Assembly (NCBI GenBank): GCA_937910825.1
Contig: CALEMO010000150.1
Location: 1-9,972 of the forward strand
Length of the DNA: 9,972 bases
Direction of reading: 5' to 3'
Source: an uncultured Solirubrobacterales bacterium
GTDB taxonomy: Bacteria; Actinomycetota; Thermoleophilia; Solirubrobacterales; 70-9
A model generated the notes under the pieces. It did not search any database, was not told the origin of the DNA, and saw only the letters and a list, made by a program, of their open reading frames with translations. Made by a program: the position numbers and the translations under genes. Positions 1-6,418 of the stretch are shown piece by piece (position 1 is the first letter of the stretch; each line of letters opens with the position of its first letter).

Positions 1-129
1 GGCAAGGACGAAATCCTCGAGCAGGCCCGGGTCGCCGAGAATGTGCTCAAGCATCTCGACGGCGTCGAGGTGCTCAAGGAGATCGTCGTACCGGGCAAGC
101 TGGTGAACATCGTTGTGCGACCTTCTTGA
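1..129 (+). CDS. leuS: Leucyl-tRNA synthetase, C-terminal end (partial)
   Basis: Only the last 42 codons and the TGA stop are present; the rest lies before the window. The enzyme charges tRNA-Leu with leucine in the cytoplasm. The fragment reads from GKDEILEQARVAENVLKHLDG and ends in VVPGKLVNIVVRPS. This matches the end of bacterial LeuRS, where the C-terminal tRNA-binding domain typically closes with a valine-rich VPGxLVNIVV strand. The gene context agrees, because leuS lies just before comEA/comEC in many actinomycetes. Nothing can be said about the catalytic or editing domains. The match rests on a short stretch, but the ending is distinctive. Confidence 0.88.
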   Translation, partial: GKDEILEQARVAENVLKHLDGVEVLKEIVVPGKLVNIVVRPS

Positions 130-207
130 CGCTTTTTTCCTGATTCCGGCGGGCAAGCGTTACTCGCTGGCGGTCACATTTGCGCGACGGCGCCTCATGA
201 TCCGGGC

Positions 208-852
208 ATGTTCGATTCAGGGCGCAGGCAGATTCTGGTTTATGTGGTGGTCGCGGCTTCGGTCCTGCTGCTCGGCCTGAACTCTCTGGGTGGGTCCGGG
301 CCGGAAGGCGATCCTTCAATCGAATCGGCAAATGCGGCCGGTGGCGCCGCCGGAAGCGCAGAAGCCGCTGGAACCGCATCGGGTTCCGAAGGCGGCGACT
401 TCGAGATTTCGCAAAAGTCCTCCCGGCTGGTGGTGGACGTCTCCGGTGGGGTGAAGGATCCTGGCGTTTACCGGCTCGCCGAAGGATCACGGGTGATCGA
501 TGCGATCCGGATCGCCGGTGGCCCGCGCAAGGGGGCCATGCCCTGGGCGATCAACCGGGCCGCGATGCTGGCCGATGGGCAACAGGTGGTCGTTCCGCTT
601 TCCGCGGGATCCGGGTCCAGCGATTCTGCGACAACTTCCGCCGGCTCGGGCAGCCCGGATACGCCGATCAGCCTCGGCTCGGCGACCCAGGAGCAGCTCG
701 AGGGGATCGACGGCATCGGGCCGGTCACGGCAGCCGGGATCCTCGAGTTCCGCGACTCAAAGGGTGGACTCTCTTCAGTTGATGAGCTGGACCAGGTGAG
801 CGGCATCGGACCGGTGACCATGGAGGCGCTGCGCTCCAGCTTGATGCCTTAG
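208..852 (+). CDS. comEA: ComEA-like DNA receptor: membrane anchor, SLBB and helix-hairpin-helix domains
   Basis: A 214-residue protein that should bind double-stranded DNA outside the membrane and pass it to ComEC during natural transformation. Residues 8-27 form one hydrophobic anchor. Residues 28-70 are a Gly/Ala/Ser-rich acidic linker. Residues 73-130 are an SLBB domain (VDVSGGVKDPGVYRL, then a VVVP end). A second Ser/Gly linker follows, and residues 153-212 hold two helix-hairpin-helix motifs, each with the hexapeptide GIGPVT (169-174 and 199-204). This anchor-SLBB-HhH order is the standard Gram-positive ComEA layout at the usual length. ATG at 208 is the only good start; no strong Shine-Dalgarno site precedes it. 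One small oddity: the NTA-type motif that usually opens the HhH domain reads LGSAT here, without the Asn. comEC follows in the same direction. The family call is firm; that the cell is actually transformable is inference. Confidence 0.93.
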   Translation: MFDSGRRQILVYVVVAASVLLLGLNSLGGSGPEGDPSIESANAAGGAAGSAEAAGTASGSEGGDFEISQKSSRLVVDVSGGVKDPGVYRLAEGSRVIDAIRIAGGPRKGAMPWAINRAAMLADGQQVVVPLSAGSGSSDSATTSAGSGSPDTPISLGSATQEQLEGIDGIGPVTAAGILEFRDSKGGLSSVDELDQVSGIGPVTMEALRSSLMP

Positions 853-865
853 GCCCCTACGGAAG

Positions 866-888
866 CATCCGCGGTCTTGCCGCGGGTG
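866..888 (+). other. Strong hairpin between comEA and comEC
   Basis: Positions 866-874 pair with 880-888 around a 5-nt loop (875-879, TCTTG). The stem has nine pairs: six contiguous G-C pairs in the core (CCGCGG with CCGCGG), one T-G wobble, one A-T and one outer C-G. It starts 13 bases after the comEA stop and ends 44 bases before the assigned comEC start. No T-run follows, so a classical intrinsic terminator is unlikely. It could be an attenuator, a processing or stability element, or a chance structure inside coding sequence if ComEC really starts further upstream. Confidence 0.45.
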
Positions 889-932
889 GCTGGCGCCTTG
901 CTCTACTCGCCGGTCTCGCGGTCGGACTTCTG

Positions 933-3200
933 TTGTCCCCCCTGGTGGCACTCCCGGGGGGGTGGACCGAGATCGTGCTCGCAGCGGGGTTGGTCACCGT
1001 GATCATGGCCGGGCGTGGACGCACCAGGCTGCTGCCCGGTCTGGTCATCTTCCTGGCCGCGATCCTTGGTGGTTCCGGGGTTGGTGGTGCGAGGATGGAG
1101 GCGATCCAGGGGGCAGCATTCAGCGCAGCGGATGGCGAGCAAGTCGAGCTGAGCGGTTTTGTATCCGCTTTCCCGAGGCAGACCCGCGACAGGATCATGA
1201 TTCCGGTCAGCACGGCACAGGGCCGTCTGATGGTCGAAGCCACTGCACGTGCTGCTTCATTGGAAATCGGGGATGAAGTCTCCGTATCGGGTACCGCCTC
1301 GGCACCTCCGGAGTGGCTGCGGCCGGAGTTCGAGCGCAGGGGCATCTCAGTGATGCTCACGGCCGACCGGCTGCTTTCGGGCGATGCCCACCGAGGCGGA
1401 GTGGCGGGTCTGATCGACGGCTTGAGGATTCGGGCGAGCCGGGCCCTAGAATCGGGGATGCCGCCGCGGGAAGCGTCTCTGGCCAAAGGCTTCGTGCTCG
1501 GCCAGGATCAGTCGATTGACCAGAAGACGGTTGAGGACTTCAGGGCTTCAAACCTGGCCCACCTTTTGGCCGTCTCCGGCCAGAACATCGTGTTGCTCGG
1601 TCTGCTGGCGATCCCGTTCATGGCTCTGCTCAACCTAGGCCCGATGCAGCGGATCATCTTCGTCGCCCTGTTGATCGCGATCTACGTGCCGCTGACCGGG
1701 GCCGGACCCTCGATTCAGCGGGCGGGGGTGATGGGCTTGGCCGGACTGGTGGCTCTCGCCGCCTCGCGGCCATCGTCGAAGGCATATGCGGTGGTGCTGG
1801 CCGTGGTTGTGACCCTGATCGTTAACCCGCGCGCTTCCGGCGACATCGGCTGGCAATTGAGCTTCGCGGCAGTGATTGGGATTCTGCTCCTGGCGGGACC
1901 GCTGCAGACCAGGCTCGGCGTGCTGCTGGGTGCTGGCAGTGCGCGGAGACTGCTTGCCTCCGGGCTGGCTGTGACCACGGCCGCCACGCTCGCTACAGCC
2001 CCGCTGATGGCATTTCATTTCGAGCGTTTGTCCCTCACTGGTCTGCCCGCAAACATCCTGGCCATGCCCGCGGTGGCACCGGCGATGTGGCTCGGCATGG
2101 TCTCGGCCGCGCTGGGTCAGGCGGGTGCTGCGCTCGCCGTGCCTTTCAACTTGCTGAATTCAGTTCTGCTGGCCTACATCGCCTGGGTAGCCTCCTGGCT
2201 TGGCGGTCCGTCCTGGGGCGAGCTCAAGGTGGGTTCGGCGGGGGCGGTCGGGGTCCTGATCGCCTACGCGGCCTTGATCGTTTTCTGCGCGGTCGCGCTC
2301 GGCCTGAGCAGACCTTCCAGGCTCGGACAGGGCAGACCGCCTGAAGTCCTCCGACGCTCACGACGGTCGGCGGCGATCCTGGCCCTGTGCTCCGTGTCAG
2401 TGGTGCTCGGCGCCGGAATGCTGCTGGGTGATTCGGGGCGACGGCAACTCGCCGAACCGCCGCCGGGGGGAGTCAGGGTTGAAGTCTTCGACGTCGGCCA
2501 GGGTGACGCGATCCTGATCCGGCCGGACAGCGAGGACCCGATCCTGATCGACGGCGGACCCCCGGGGGGAGATTTGGTGGGCGCGCTCGATTCGGCCGGG
2601 GTGGAGAAGCTTTCAGCGGTGGTATTGACCCATGGCGACCTCGATCATGTCGGCGGCTTGTACGACATATTCGGCAGCGTCCCGACGGGGCACCTGTTTT
2701 TCGATTTCGCGCCGGCAGGCATCCTCAACCTGGCTCGGCAAGCGGGTACGGAACTTGATCACATTGCCCAGGGCGACCGGCTGAAGGCAGGCCCGGCATG
2801 GCTCGACTTCCTCTGGCCGCCGGAGCAGGATCCCGGGATGGACGTGCCGGAGGAACCAAATTCCCGATCGATTCTGATCGAGCTGAGGGTCGGGCGATTC
2901 CGGATGCTGCTGACCGGCGACGGCGAAGCCGAGCTCGTGCCGGTGCGTCCGGGTCGGGTGGACGTGCTGAAGCTGGCTCACCATGGCAGTGACGATGCTG
3001 GACTGCCGGGGCTGCTGGCTTCGACTGACCCCGATCTGGCAGTGATTTCCGTGGGCGAGGGCAATCCTTTCGGCCATCCGACCCGGGATACGATCGAGCA
3101 GCTGGGCGACTCCGCCACGCCATACCTGCGCACTGATCTCAGCGGCACGGTGTCGCTCGTGATCGACCGCTCCGGCTGGTCGATCGAGTCGGGCAGTTGA
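933..3200 (+). CDS. comEC: ComEC/Rec2 DNA-uptake channel with C-terminal metallo-beta-lactamase-fold domain
   Basis: A 755-residue inner-membrane protein that carries transforming DNA into the cytoplasm as a single strand. Residues ~30-150 cover an N-terminal membrane segment and the extracellular OB-like DUF4131 region (VELSGFVSAF, GDEVSVSGTA). Residues ~160-500 are the multi-spanning Competence domain, with the family motifs HLLAVSGQNI (210-219) and GAGPSIQRAGVM (256-267). Residues ~514-750 are the metallo-beta-lactamase domain: DVGQGDAILI (520-529), THGDLDHVGG (566-575), TGDGE (661-665), HHGS (683-686) and GHPT (714-717). The main metal-binding positions are therefore present, which fits the proposed role in degrading the non-transported strand. 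The start is uncertain. TTG at 933 is the first usual start codon, but the same frame is open from 786 and encodes a hydrophobic stretch just before it, so the real N-terminus may be longer. holA follows after 60 bp. Confidence 0.94.
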   Translation: MSPLVALPGGWTEIVLAAGLVTVIMAGRGRTRLLPGLVIFLAAILGGSGVGGARMEAIQGAAFSAADGEQVELSGFVSAFPRQTRDRIMIPVSTAQGRLMVEATARAASLEIGDEVSVSGTASAPPEWLRPEFERRGISVMLTADRLLSGDAHRGGVAGLIDGLRIRASRALESGMPPREASLAKGFVLGQDQSIDQKTVEDFRASNLAHLLAVSGQNIVLLGLLAIPFMALLNLGPMQRIIFVALLIAIYVPLTGAGPSIQRAGVMGLAGLVALAASRPSSKAYAVVLAVVVTLIVNPRASGDIGWQLSFAAVIGILLLAGPLQTRLGVLLGAGSARRLLASGLAVTTAATLATAPLMAFHFERLSLTGLPANILAMPAVAPAMWLGMVSAALGQAGAALAVPFNLLNSVLLAYIAWVASWLGGPSWGELKVGSAGAVGVLIAYAALIVFCAVALGLSRPSRLGQGRPPEVLRRSRRSAAILALCSVSVVLGAGMLLGDSGRRQLAEPPPGGVRVEVFDVGQGDAILIRPDSEDPILIDGGPPGGDLVGALDSAGVEKLSAVVLTHGDLDHVGGLYDIFGSVPTGHLFFDFAPAGILNLARQAGTELDHIAQGDRLKAGPAWLDFLWPPEQDPGMDVPEEPNSRSILIELRVGRFRMLLTGDGEAELVPVRPGRVDVLKLAHHGSDDAGLPGLLASTDPDLAVISVGEGNPFGHPTRDTIEQLGDSATPYLRTDLSGTVSLVIDRSGWSIESGS

Positions 3201-3242
3201 TTCGCGGGAGTACAGGCCATTCATCAGGCGCGCCGCCGGACA

Positions 3243-3258
3243 AGAGAGGACAATGGAG
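3243..3258 (+). promoter_or_regulatory. Ribosome binding site for holA
   Basis: A purine run AGAGAGGA at 3243-3250 lies 10 bases before ATG 3261, and a second GGAG at 3255-3258 lies 2 bases before it. The first is the better Shine-Dalgarno candidate and supports ATG 3261 over the in-frame ATG at 3273, which has only weak purines in front of it. It is among the clearest ribosome binding sites in the window. Confidence 0.5.
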
Positions 3259-3260
3259 CG

Positions 3261-4181
3261 ATGCCCGACGAGATGAAACCGGCCTACCTGATTCACGGCA
3301 GCGACATGGCCAAGATCGATCAGGCGAGAAACCGGCTCAGGCAGAGGGCGGAGGCCGAAGGCGGCGCCGCTTCCCTCGAAGTCTTCGAACCGGCCGAGAA
3401 CCGGGGCAGCCCTGACGCGGACGCCTTGATCGAGGCGATCTCAACGATGTCCCTGATGCCGGGGCGGCGCTACCTGCTGGCAGACCGGATCGAGAAGTGG
3501 GGCAAGCGGCAGGCGCAGAACGTGGTTGAGGCCCTGCTCGCCTCGCCTGGCGAAACAACCGTGGTCCTGATCTGCCGTGGCAAGGTTCCCGATGGTATCT
3601 CCGAGGGGGTGACTCAGATAGGTGGTGACGTCCGGGCATACGTTGCTCCTGACGAGCGCATGCTTCCGGCGCATCTGGTGAAGCTCGCCGAAAGCCGGAA
3701 TTTTGAGCTTACTTCCGAGGCCGCCGTGTTCCTGGTCGCATTCCTGGGTACCAACCTGACCCGACTCGGCAACGAATTGGATCGGCTTGCGCTCTGGGCC
3801 GGAGAGAAGGGCCGGGTCGAAATCGCGGATCTGGAGGAGATGGTTGCGGACACAAGCGACGTGGGTCCTTTCGTGCTCGGAAACGCACTCATTCAGGGAG
3901 ATCGGGTCCGAGCCATCACGATCGCAGACAAAATGATGAGCAGGGGCGCAACAGCTGGTGGCACGGTTCCGCCGACTGCATTCACCATTCGCAGGGCCGC
4001 GAAATCGTTAGCTTCGGGCCGTGGTGTGCCCAGTCATCTTCGCGGTACTTCGATCGAAGACCTTCGCACCGCCGCCATCGCAATGGCTGATCTCGAGATA
4101 TGGACCAGGGGAGGGGCCGAATACCCATTTGAGCTGGCGCTGGACCTGGCTCTGATCGCTGCAACAGATGAAACCGGCTGA
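3261..4181 (+). CDS. holA: DNA polymerase III, delta subunit (clamp loader)
   Basis: A 306-residue cytoplasmic protein. Delta is the clamp-loader subunit that opens the beta sliding clamp so that it can be loaded on primed DNA. The start MKPAYLIHGSD (5-15) is the usual delta opening, here with an atypical Walker-A-like region as expected for a non-ATPase subunit. LMPGRRYLLADRIEKW (65-80) and NLTRLGNELDRLALWAG (165-181) match conserved delta segments. The latter is the typical 'NEL-KLALYAG' helix. Residues ~200-230 (VGPFVLGNALIQGD...) begin the C-terminal collar domain, which ends with AEYPFELALDLALI (286-299). The collar looks compressed around residues 250-268 compared with the usual domain, and the whole protein is a little shorter than the ~320-340 residues I expect. 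An alternative start is ATG 3273. Its place between comEC and rpsT is the known one for holA. Confidence 0.92.
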   Translation: MPDEMKPAYLIHGSDMAKIDQARNRLRQRAEAEGGAASLEVFEPAENRGSPDADALIEAISTMSLMPGRRYLLADRIEKWGKRQAQNVVEALLASPGETTVVLICRGKVPDGISEGVTQIGGDVRAYVAPDERMLPAHLVKLAESRNFELTSEAAVFLVAFLGTNLTRLGNELDRLALWAGEKGRVEIADLEEMVADTSDVGPFVLGNALIQGDRVRAITIADKMMSRGATAGGTVPPTAFTIRRAAKSLASGRGVPSHLRGTSIEDLRTAAIAMADLEIWTRGGAEYPFELALDLALIAATDETG

Positions 4182-4186
4182 GCCGG
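4174..4186. other. Small perfect inverted repeat over the holA stop codon
   Basis: CCGGC (4174-4178), a TGA loop which is itself the holA stop codon, then GCCGG (4182-4186): five G-C-rich pairs with a 3-base loop. On the minus strand it lies past the end of rpsT and is followed by TTTC, so it could help to end rpsT transcripts. It is short and may be chance in GC-rich DNA. Confidence 0.25.
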
Positions 4187-4194
4187 CAGCATCG

Positions 4195-4210
4195 CGCTTC
4201 TTCGGGAGCG
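4195..4210 (+). terminator. UUCG-tetraloop hairpin in the holA/rpsT convergent gap (possible terminator)
   Basis: CGCTTC (4195-4200), loop TTCG (4201-4204), GGAGCG (4205-4210): six pairs, one a U-G wobble, closed by the very stable C(UUCG)G tetraloop. It lies entirely within the 32-bp gap between the holA stop (4181) and the rpsT stop (4214). The plus-strand RNA forms it better, since the wobble becomes an A-C mismatch on the minus strand, so it more likely serves the holA transcript. There is no U-tract, so termination itself is inferred from position and stability; protection of the RNA 3' end is equally possible. Confidence 0.4.
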
Positions 4211-4213
4211 GTC

Positions 4214-4486
4214 CTAGGCGTCTGAACCGGCGCCAGTGGCGACGCGGGCAGCGCGGGACTTCTTGCGGGCACCGTTGCGACGGTGGATGGCGCCACGCTG
4301 GACGGCTTTGTCGATCCTCGAGACGAGAGCCCTGTGCTCTGCTTCAACGGAATCGGAATCGCCTTCACCAACCGCCGTTTCAAGGCGATGGAAGTAAGTC
4401 TTGATTGCGCTGGTGAGCCTCCGGTTTTCGGTTTGCTCACGCTCAGTGCGAAGGATTCGTTTTTTCTGTGAGGCTATGTTGGCCAT
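4214..4486 (-). CDS. rpsT: 30S ribosomal protein S20
   Basis: A 90-residue very basic protein read on the minus strand from ATG (4486-4484) to TAG (4216-4214). S20 binds 16S rRNA early in 30S assembly. The start MANIASQKKR and the C-terminal block AIHRRNGARKKSRAARVA (66-83) are the two hallmarks of the family (MANIKSAKKR and xIHxNxAARKKSRLxK in most bacteria). The length of about 90 residues is normal. The frame stays open upstream to 4840, but family alignment fixes the start at 4486. A modest purine run (AGAAG, 4 bases before the ATG) could be the ribosome binding site. The gene converges with holA and diverges from murJ, so it needs its own promoter. Its place near holA and lepA is conserved in many Gram-positive genomes. 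Confidence 0.93.
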   Translation of the reverse strand: MANIASQKKRILRTEREQTENRRLTSAIKTYFHRLETAVGEGDSDSVEAEHRALVSRIDKAVQRGAIHRRNGARKKSRAARVATGAGSDA

Positions 4487-4555
4487 GATCTTCTGTCTGC
4501 TCGCCGTTGGGGAGGATTCCCTTTCAGGCGGTCGCCGACTATACCGATAGCGACC
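4487..4555. promoter_or_regulatory. Divergent intergenic region, rpsT (left) and murJ (right)
   Basis: This 69-bp stretch must hold the rpsT promoter, and may hold that of murJ, unless the promoters lie inside the neighbouring gene. On the minus strand a TATAGT hexamer (4543-4538) sits 51 bases before the rpsT ATG and would suit a -10 box, but I find no convincing -35 at normal spacing. On the plus strand GGGGAGGA (4509-4516) looks like a Shine-Dalgarno sequence yet has no ATG, GTG or TTG at a useful distance after it. Position supports a regulatory region; the individual boxes are weak. Confidence 0.3.
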
Positions 4556-6418
4556 TTGGAAACGCCACCCGACCCCCACAAGACGCCGCCCCCGGATCCC
4601 GAGCTCGATTCTTTCGAGCGGGCGGCGGCTGCCACCGAGCAGGCGCTCGAGGGCCTTCATCAGCGAGCGGTGCAGCTCGAAGAGGCCTTTGGCATGGCCG
4701 AGCCGGCACCGGAATTCTGGCTCTCCAAGGGAGAAATCGCAGCCGAAGGGGGCGTTGGTTCGACCCTCGTCGGGACTGTCGTGACCGAGACGGCCCACTC
4801 GCTGCCGGACGAGGATGCCCATGATGAAGCGACGGGGCAAGCGTCCGAGCTGCCGCGTCCGAAACCGAGAAAGCTCGCCCGCTCGACGGCCTTCTTTTCG
4901 ATTGCCACCGCCGCCTCCAGAGTCGCCGGCCTTGGCCGCGAAGTCGTCGCTGCGAGCTATTTCGGTATTTCGGGACCGATGTCGGCTTTTACGGTCGCTT
5001 TTCAGGTCCCGAATCTGATCCGGGCCCTTTTCGCCGACGCAGCGCTCCAGCCGGCCTTTGTGCCGATTTTCACTGAGCAGATCGAAAAAGGAAAGGTCCG
5101 CGAAGCCTTCCGCATGGCGTCGACCCTCGTGCTGCTGGTGACCATGGTCCTGGGCGCGATCACGGCTTTCTTCATCATCTTTGCCGGCGTCGTTATGCCG
5201 GTTTTCGCTCCCGGCTTCAGCGCGGCCACCGAGAGCCTGATGGTCGTGCTCTCCCAGATCATGTTCCCGATCCTGATCCTGCTCGGCGTGAGCGGCGTCG
5301 TGGTCGGCATCCTCAACAGCTACGACCGCTTCGGTGCCTTCGCGATCTCGCCGCTTTTCTGGAACATCACGATCATCGCGGTGGTCGTCGCGACCGTCCC
5401 CCTCTTTCCAGAGGACAAGCAGATCTACGCCTATGCGATCGGCGTAGTTGCCGGCACCGTCGTCCAGTTGCTGATCCCGACCTGGGACCTTCGTAATACG
5501 CCCTTCAAGTTCACCCTGAAAGTCGACTTCAAGGACCCGAACGTCCGGCGAGTGCTGCTGCTGATGATTCCGGTGACGCTCAGCCTCGGCCTGATCAACT
5601 TCAACCTGCTGATCAACAGCTTCTTCGGAAGCCTGGTCAACGACCAGGCACCCGCGGCCATCGACAAGGCATTTCGCATATACCAGTTGCCCCAGGGCGT
5701 CTTTTCCGTAGCGATCGCGACCGTGTTGTTTCCGACCCTCGCCAGGTTCGCGAATCGCGGTGACTACGAGAACCTGCGGCGCACGCTGGGCAAGGGCATG
5801 AGGCAGATTGCTTTCGTGCTGTTGCCGGCAACGGCGGCAATTCTGGTGCTCTCCGAACCGATGATCCGGGTCGTCTTCCAGCGCGGTGAATTTGGTCCAG
5901 ACCAGACACAGGTAGTGGCGACGGCGCTCTTCTGGTTTGCCTTCTCGCTGCCAGCCAACGGCATGTTCCTGCTGCTGAGCCGAACCTTCTTTGGCCTGCA
6001 GCAGCCCTGGATACCGACCGCGATAGCGGCCGGCAACCTGGCCGTCACCGCATTTGCTTCTCTGCTTCTCTACAAGCCTTTCGGCGTCGCCGGAATTGTC
6101 GCCGCGACCGGCATCGCCACCACTGCATCGGTGATTAGCCAGGTGGTGATCCTGCGCCCGAGGATCGGTGGCATCGAGGCCGTTGCATTCCTGCGTAGCC
6201 TGGTCCGGATCCTGATCGGATCAGCCGTTCTGGCTCTGGTGTCCTATGAGGTCTGGCAGGTTCTCGACGACCTGGTTGGCCAGGAATTGCTCGGACAGAT
6301 CATTTCCGTGACCGCCGCACTCGCCCTCGGTGGCATCGCCTATGTCGCGACCTGCCGGCTGCTCAAGGTGCCCGAACTGGATCAGATACTGGACCTGGTC
6401 AGGCGACGTAGCGCGTGA
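4556..6418 (+). CDS. murJ: MurJ/MviN-type lipid II flippase with N-terminal extension
   Basis: A 620-residue membrane protein of the MOP/MviN family, which flips the peptidoglycan precursor lipid II across the inner membrane. The MurJ core begins near residue 108 (STAFFSIATAASRVAGLGRE) and continues with AFTVAFQVPNLIRALFADAALQPAFVPIF (in pieces, 144-172), then GVVVGILNSYDRFG (247-260) and FRIYQLPQGVFSVAIATVLFP (in pieces, 373-393), giving about 14 membrane segments to residue ~604. Arginines matching E. coli R18, R24, R52 and R270 are present (R122, R128, R156, R374). The position of E. coli D39 is Ser143, and that of D25 is Glu129. About 107 residues precede the core: Pro/acidic, probably helical and cytoplasmic, against almost none in E. 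coli MurJ (511 residues). The start is unsure. TTG 4556 keeps the whole extension but has no clear ribosome binding site. ATG 4694 has AGAGG 8 bases upstream and would trim 46 residues. The stop overlaps the next gene. Confidence 0.93.
   Translation: METPPDPHKTPPPDPELDSFERAAAATEQALEGLHQRAVQLEEAFGMAEPAPEFWLSKGEIAAEGGVGSTLVGTVVTETAHSLPDEDAHDEATGQASELPRPKPRKLARSTAFFSIATAASRVAGLGREVVAASYFGISGPMSAFTVAFQVPNLIRALFADAALQPAFVPIFTEQIEKGKVREAFRMASTLVLLVTMVLGAITAFFIIFAGVVMPVFAPGFSAATESLMVVLSQIMFPILILLGVSGVVVGILNSYDRFGAFAISPLFWNITIIAVVVATVPLFPEDKQIYAYAIGVVAGTVVQLLIPTWDLRNTPFKFTLKVDFKDPNVRRVLLLMIPVTLSLGLINFNLLINSFFGSLVNDQAPAAIDKAFRIYQLPQGVFSVAIATVLFPTLARFANRGDYENLRRTLGKGMRQIAFVLLPATAAILVLSEPMIRVVFQRGEFGPDQTQVVATALFWFAFSLPANGMFLLLSRTFFGLQQPWIPTAIAAGNLAVTAFASLLLYKPFGVAGIVAATGIATTASVISQVVILRPRIGGIEAVAFLRSLVRILIGSAVLALVSYEVWQVLDDLVGQELLGQIISVTAALALGGIAYVATCRLLKVPELDQILDLVRRRSA

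Noticed and set aside
129..207. Terminator for leuS marked by a short T-run at 132-137
   Set aside because: No stable stem directly precedes the T-run, and only 4-pair stems are found in the rest of the gap.
844..860. Programmed frameshift joining comEA to comEC
   Set aside because: The comEC frame is -1 to comEA and open through the comEA stop, but there is no X-XXY-YYZ slippery heptamer at the overlap, and separate ComEA and ComEC proteins are the norm.
2613..3296. Minus-strand open frame of 227 codons opposite the comEC 3' end
   Set aside because: It overlaps the well-supported metallo-beta-lactamase domain on the plus strand and shows no domain or start signal of its own.
4509..4516. 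GGGGAGGA as the ribosome binding site of murJ or a small gene
   Set aside because: No ATG, GTG or TTG follows within a usable distance; the first murJ start candidate is 39 bases downstream.
4487..4840. Upstream extension of the rpsT frame on the minus strand (118 extra codons)
   Set aside because: S20 proteins start at MANI, which is at 4486. The extension has no similarity to S20 and lies opposite the spacer and the murJ 5' end.
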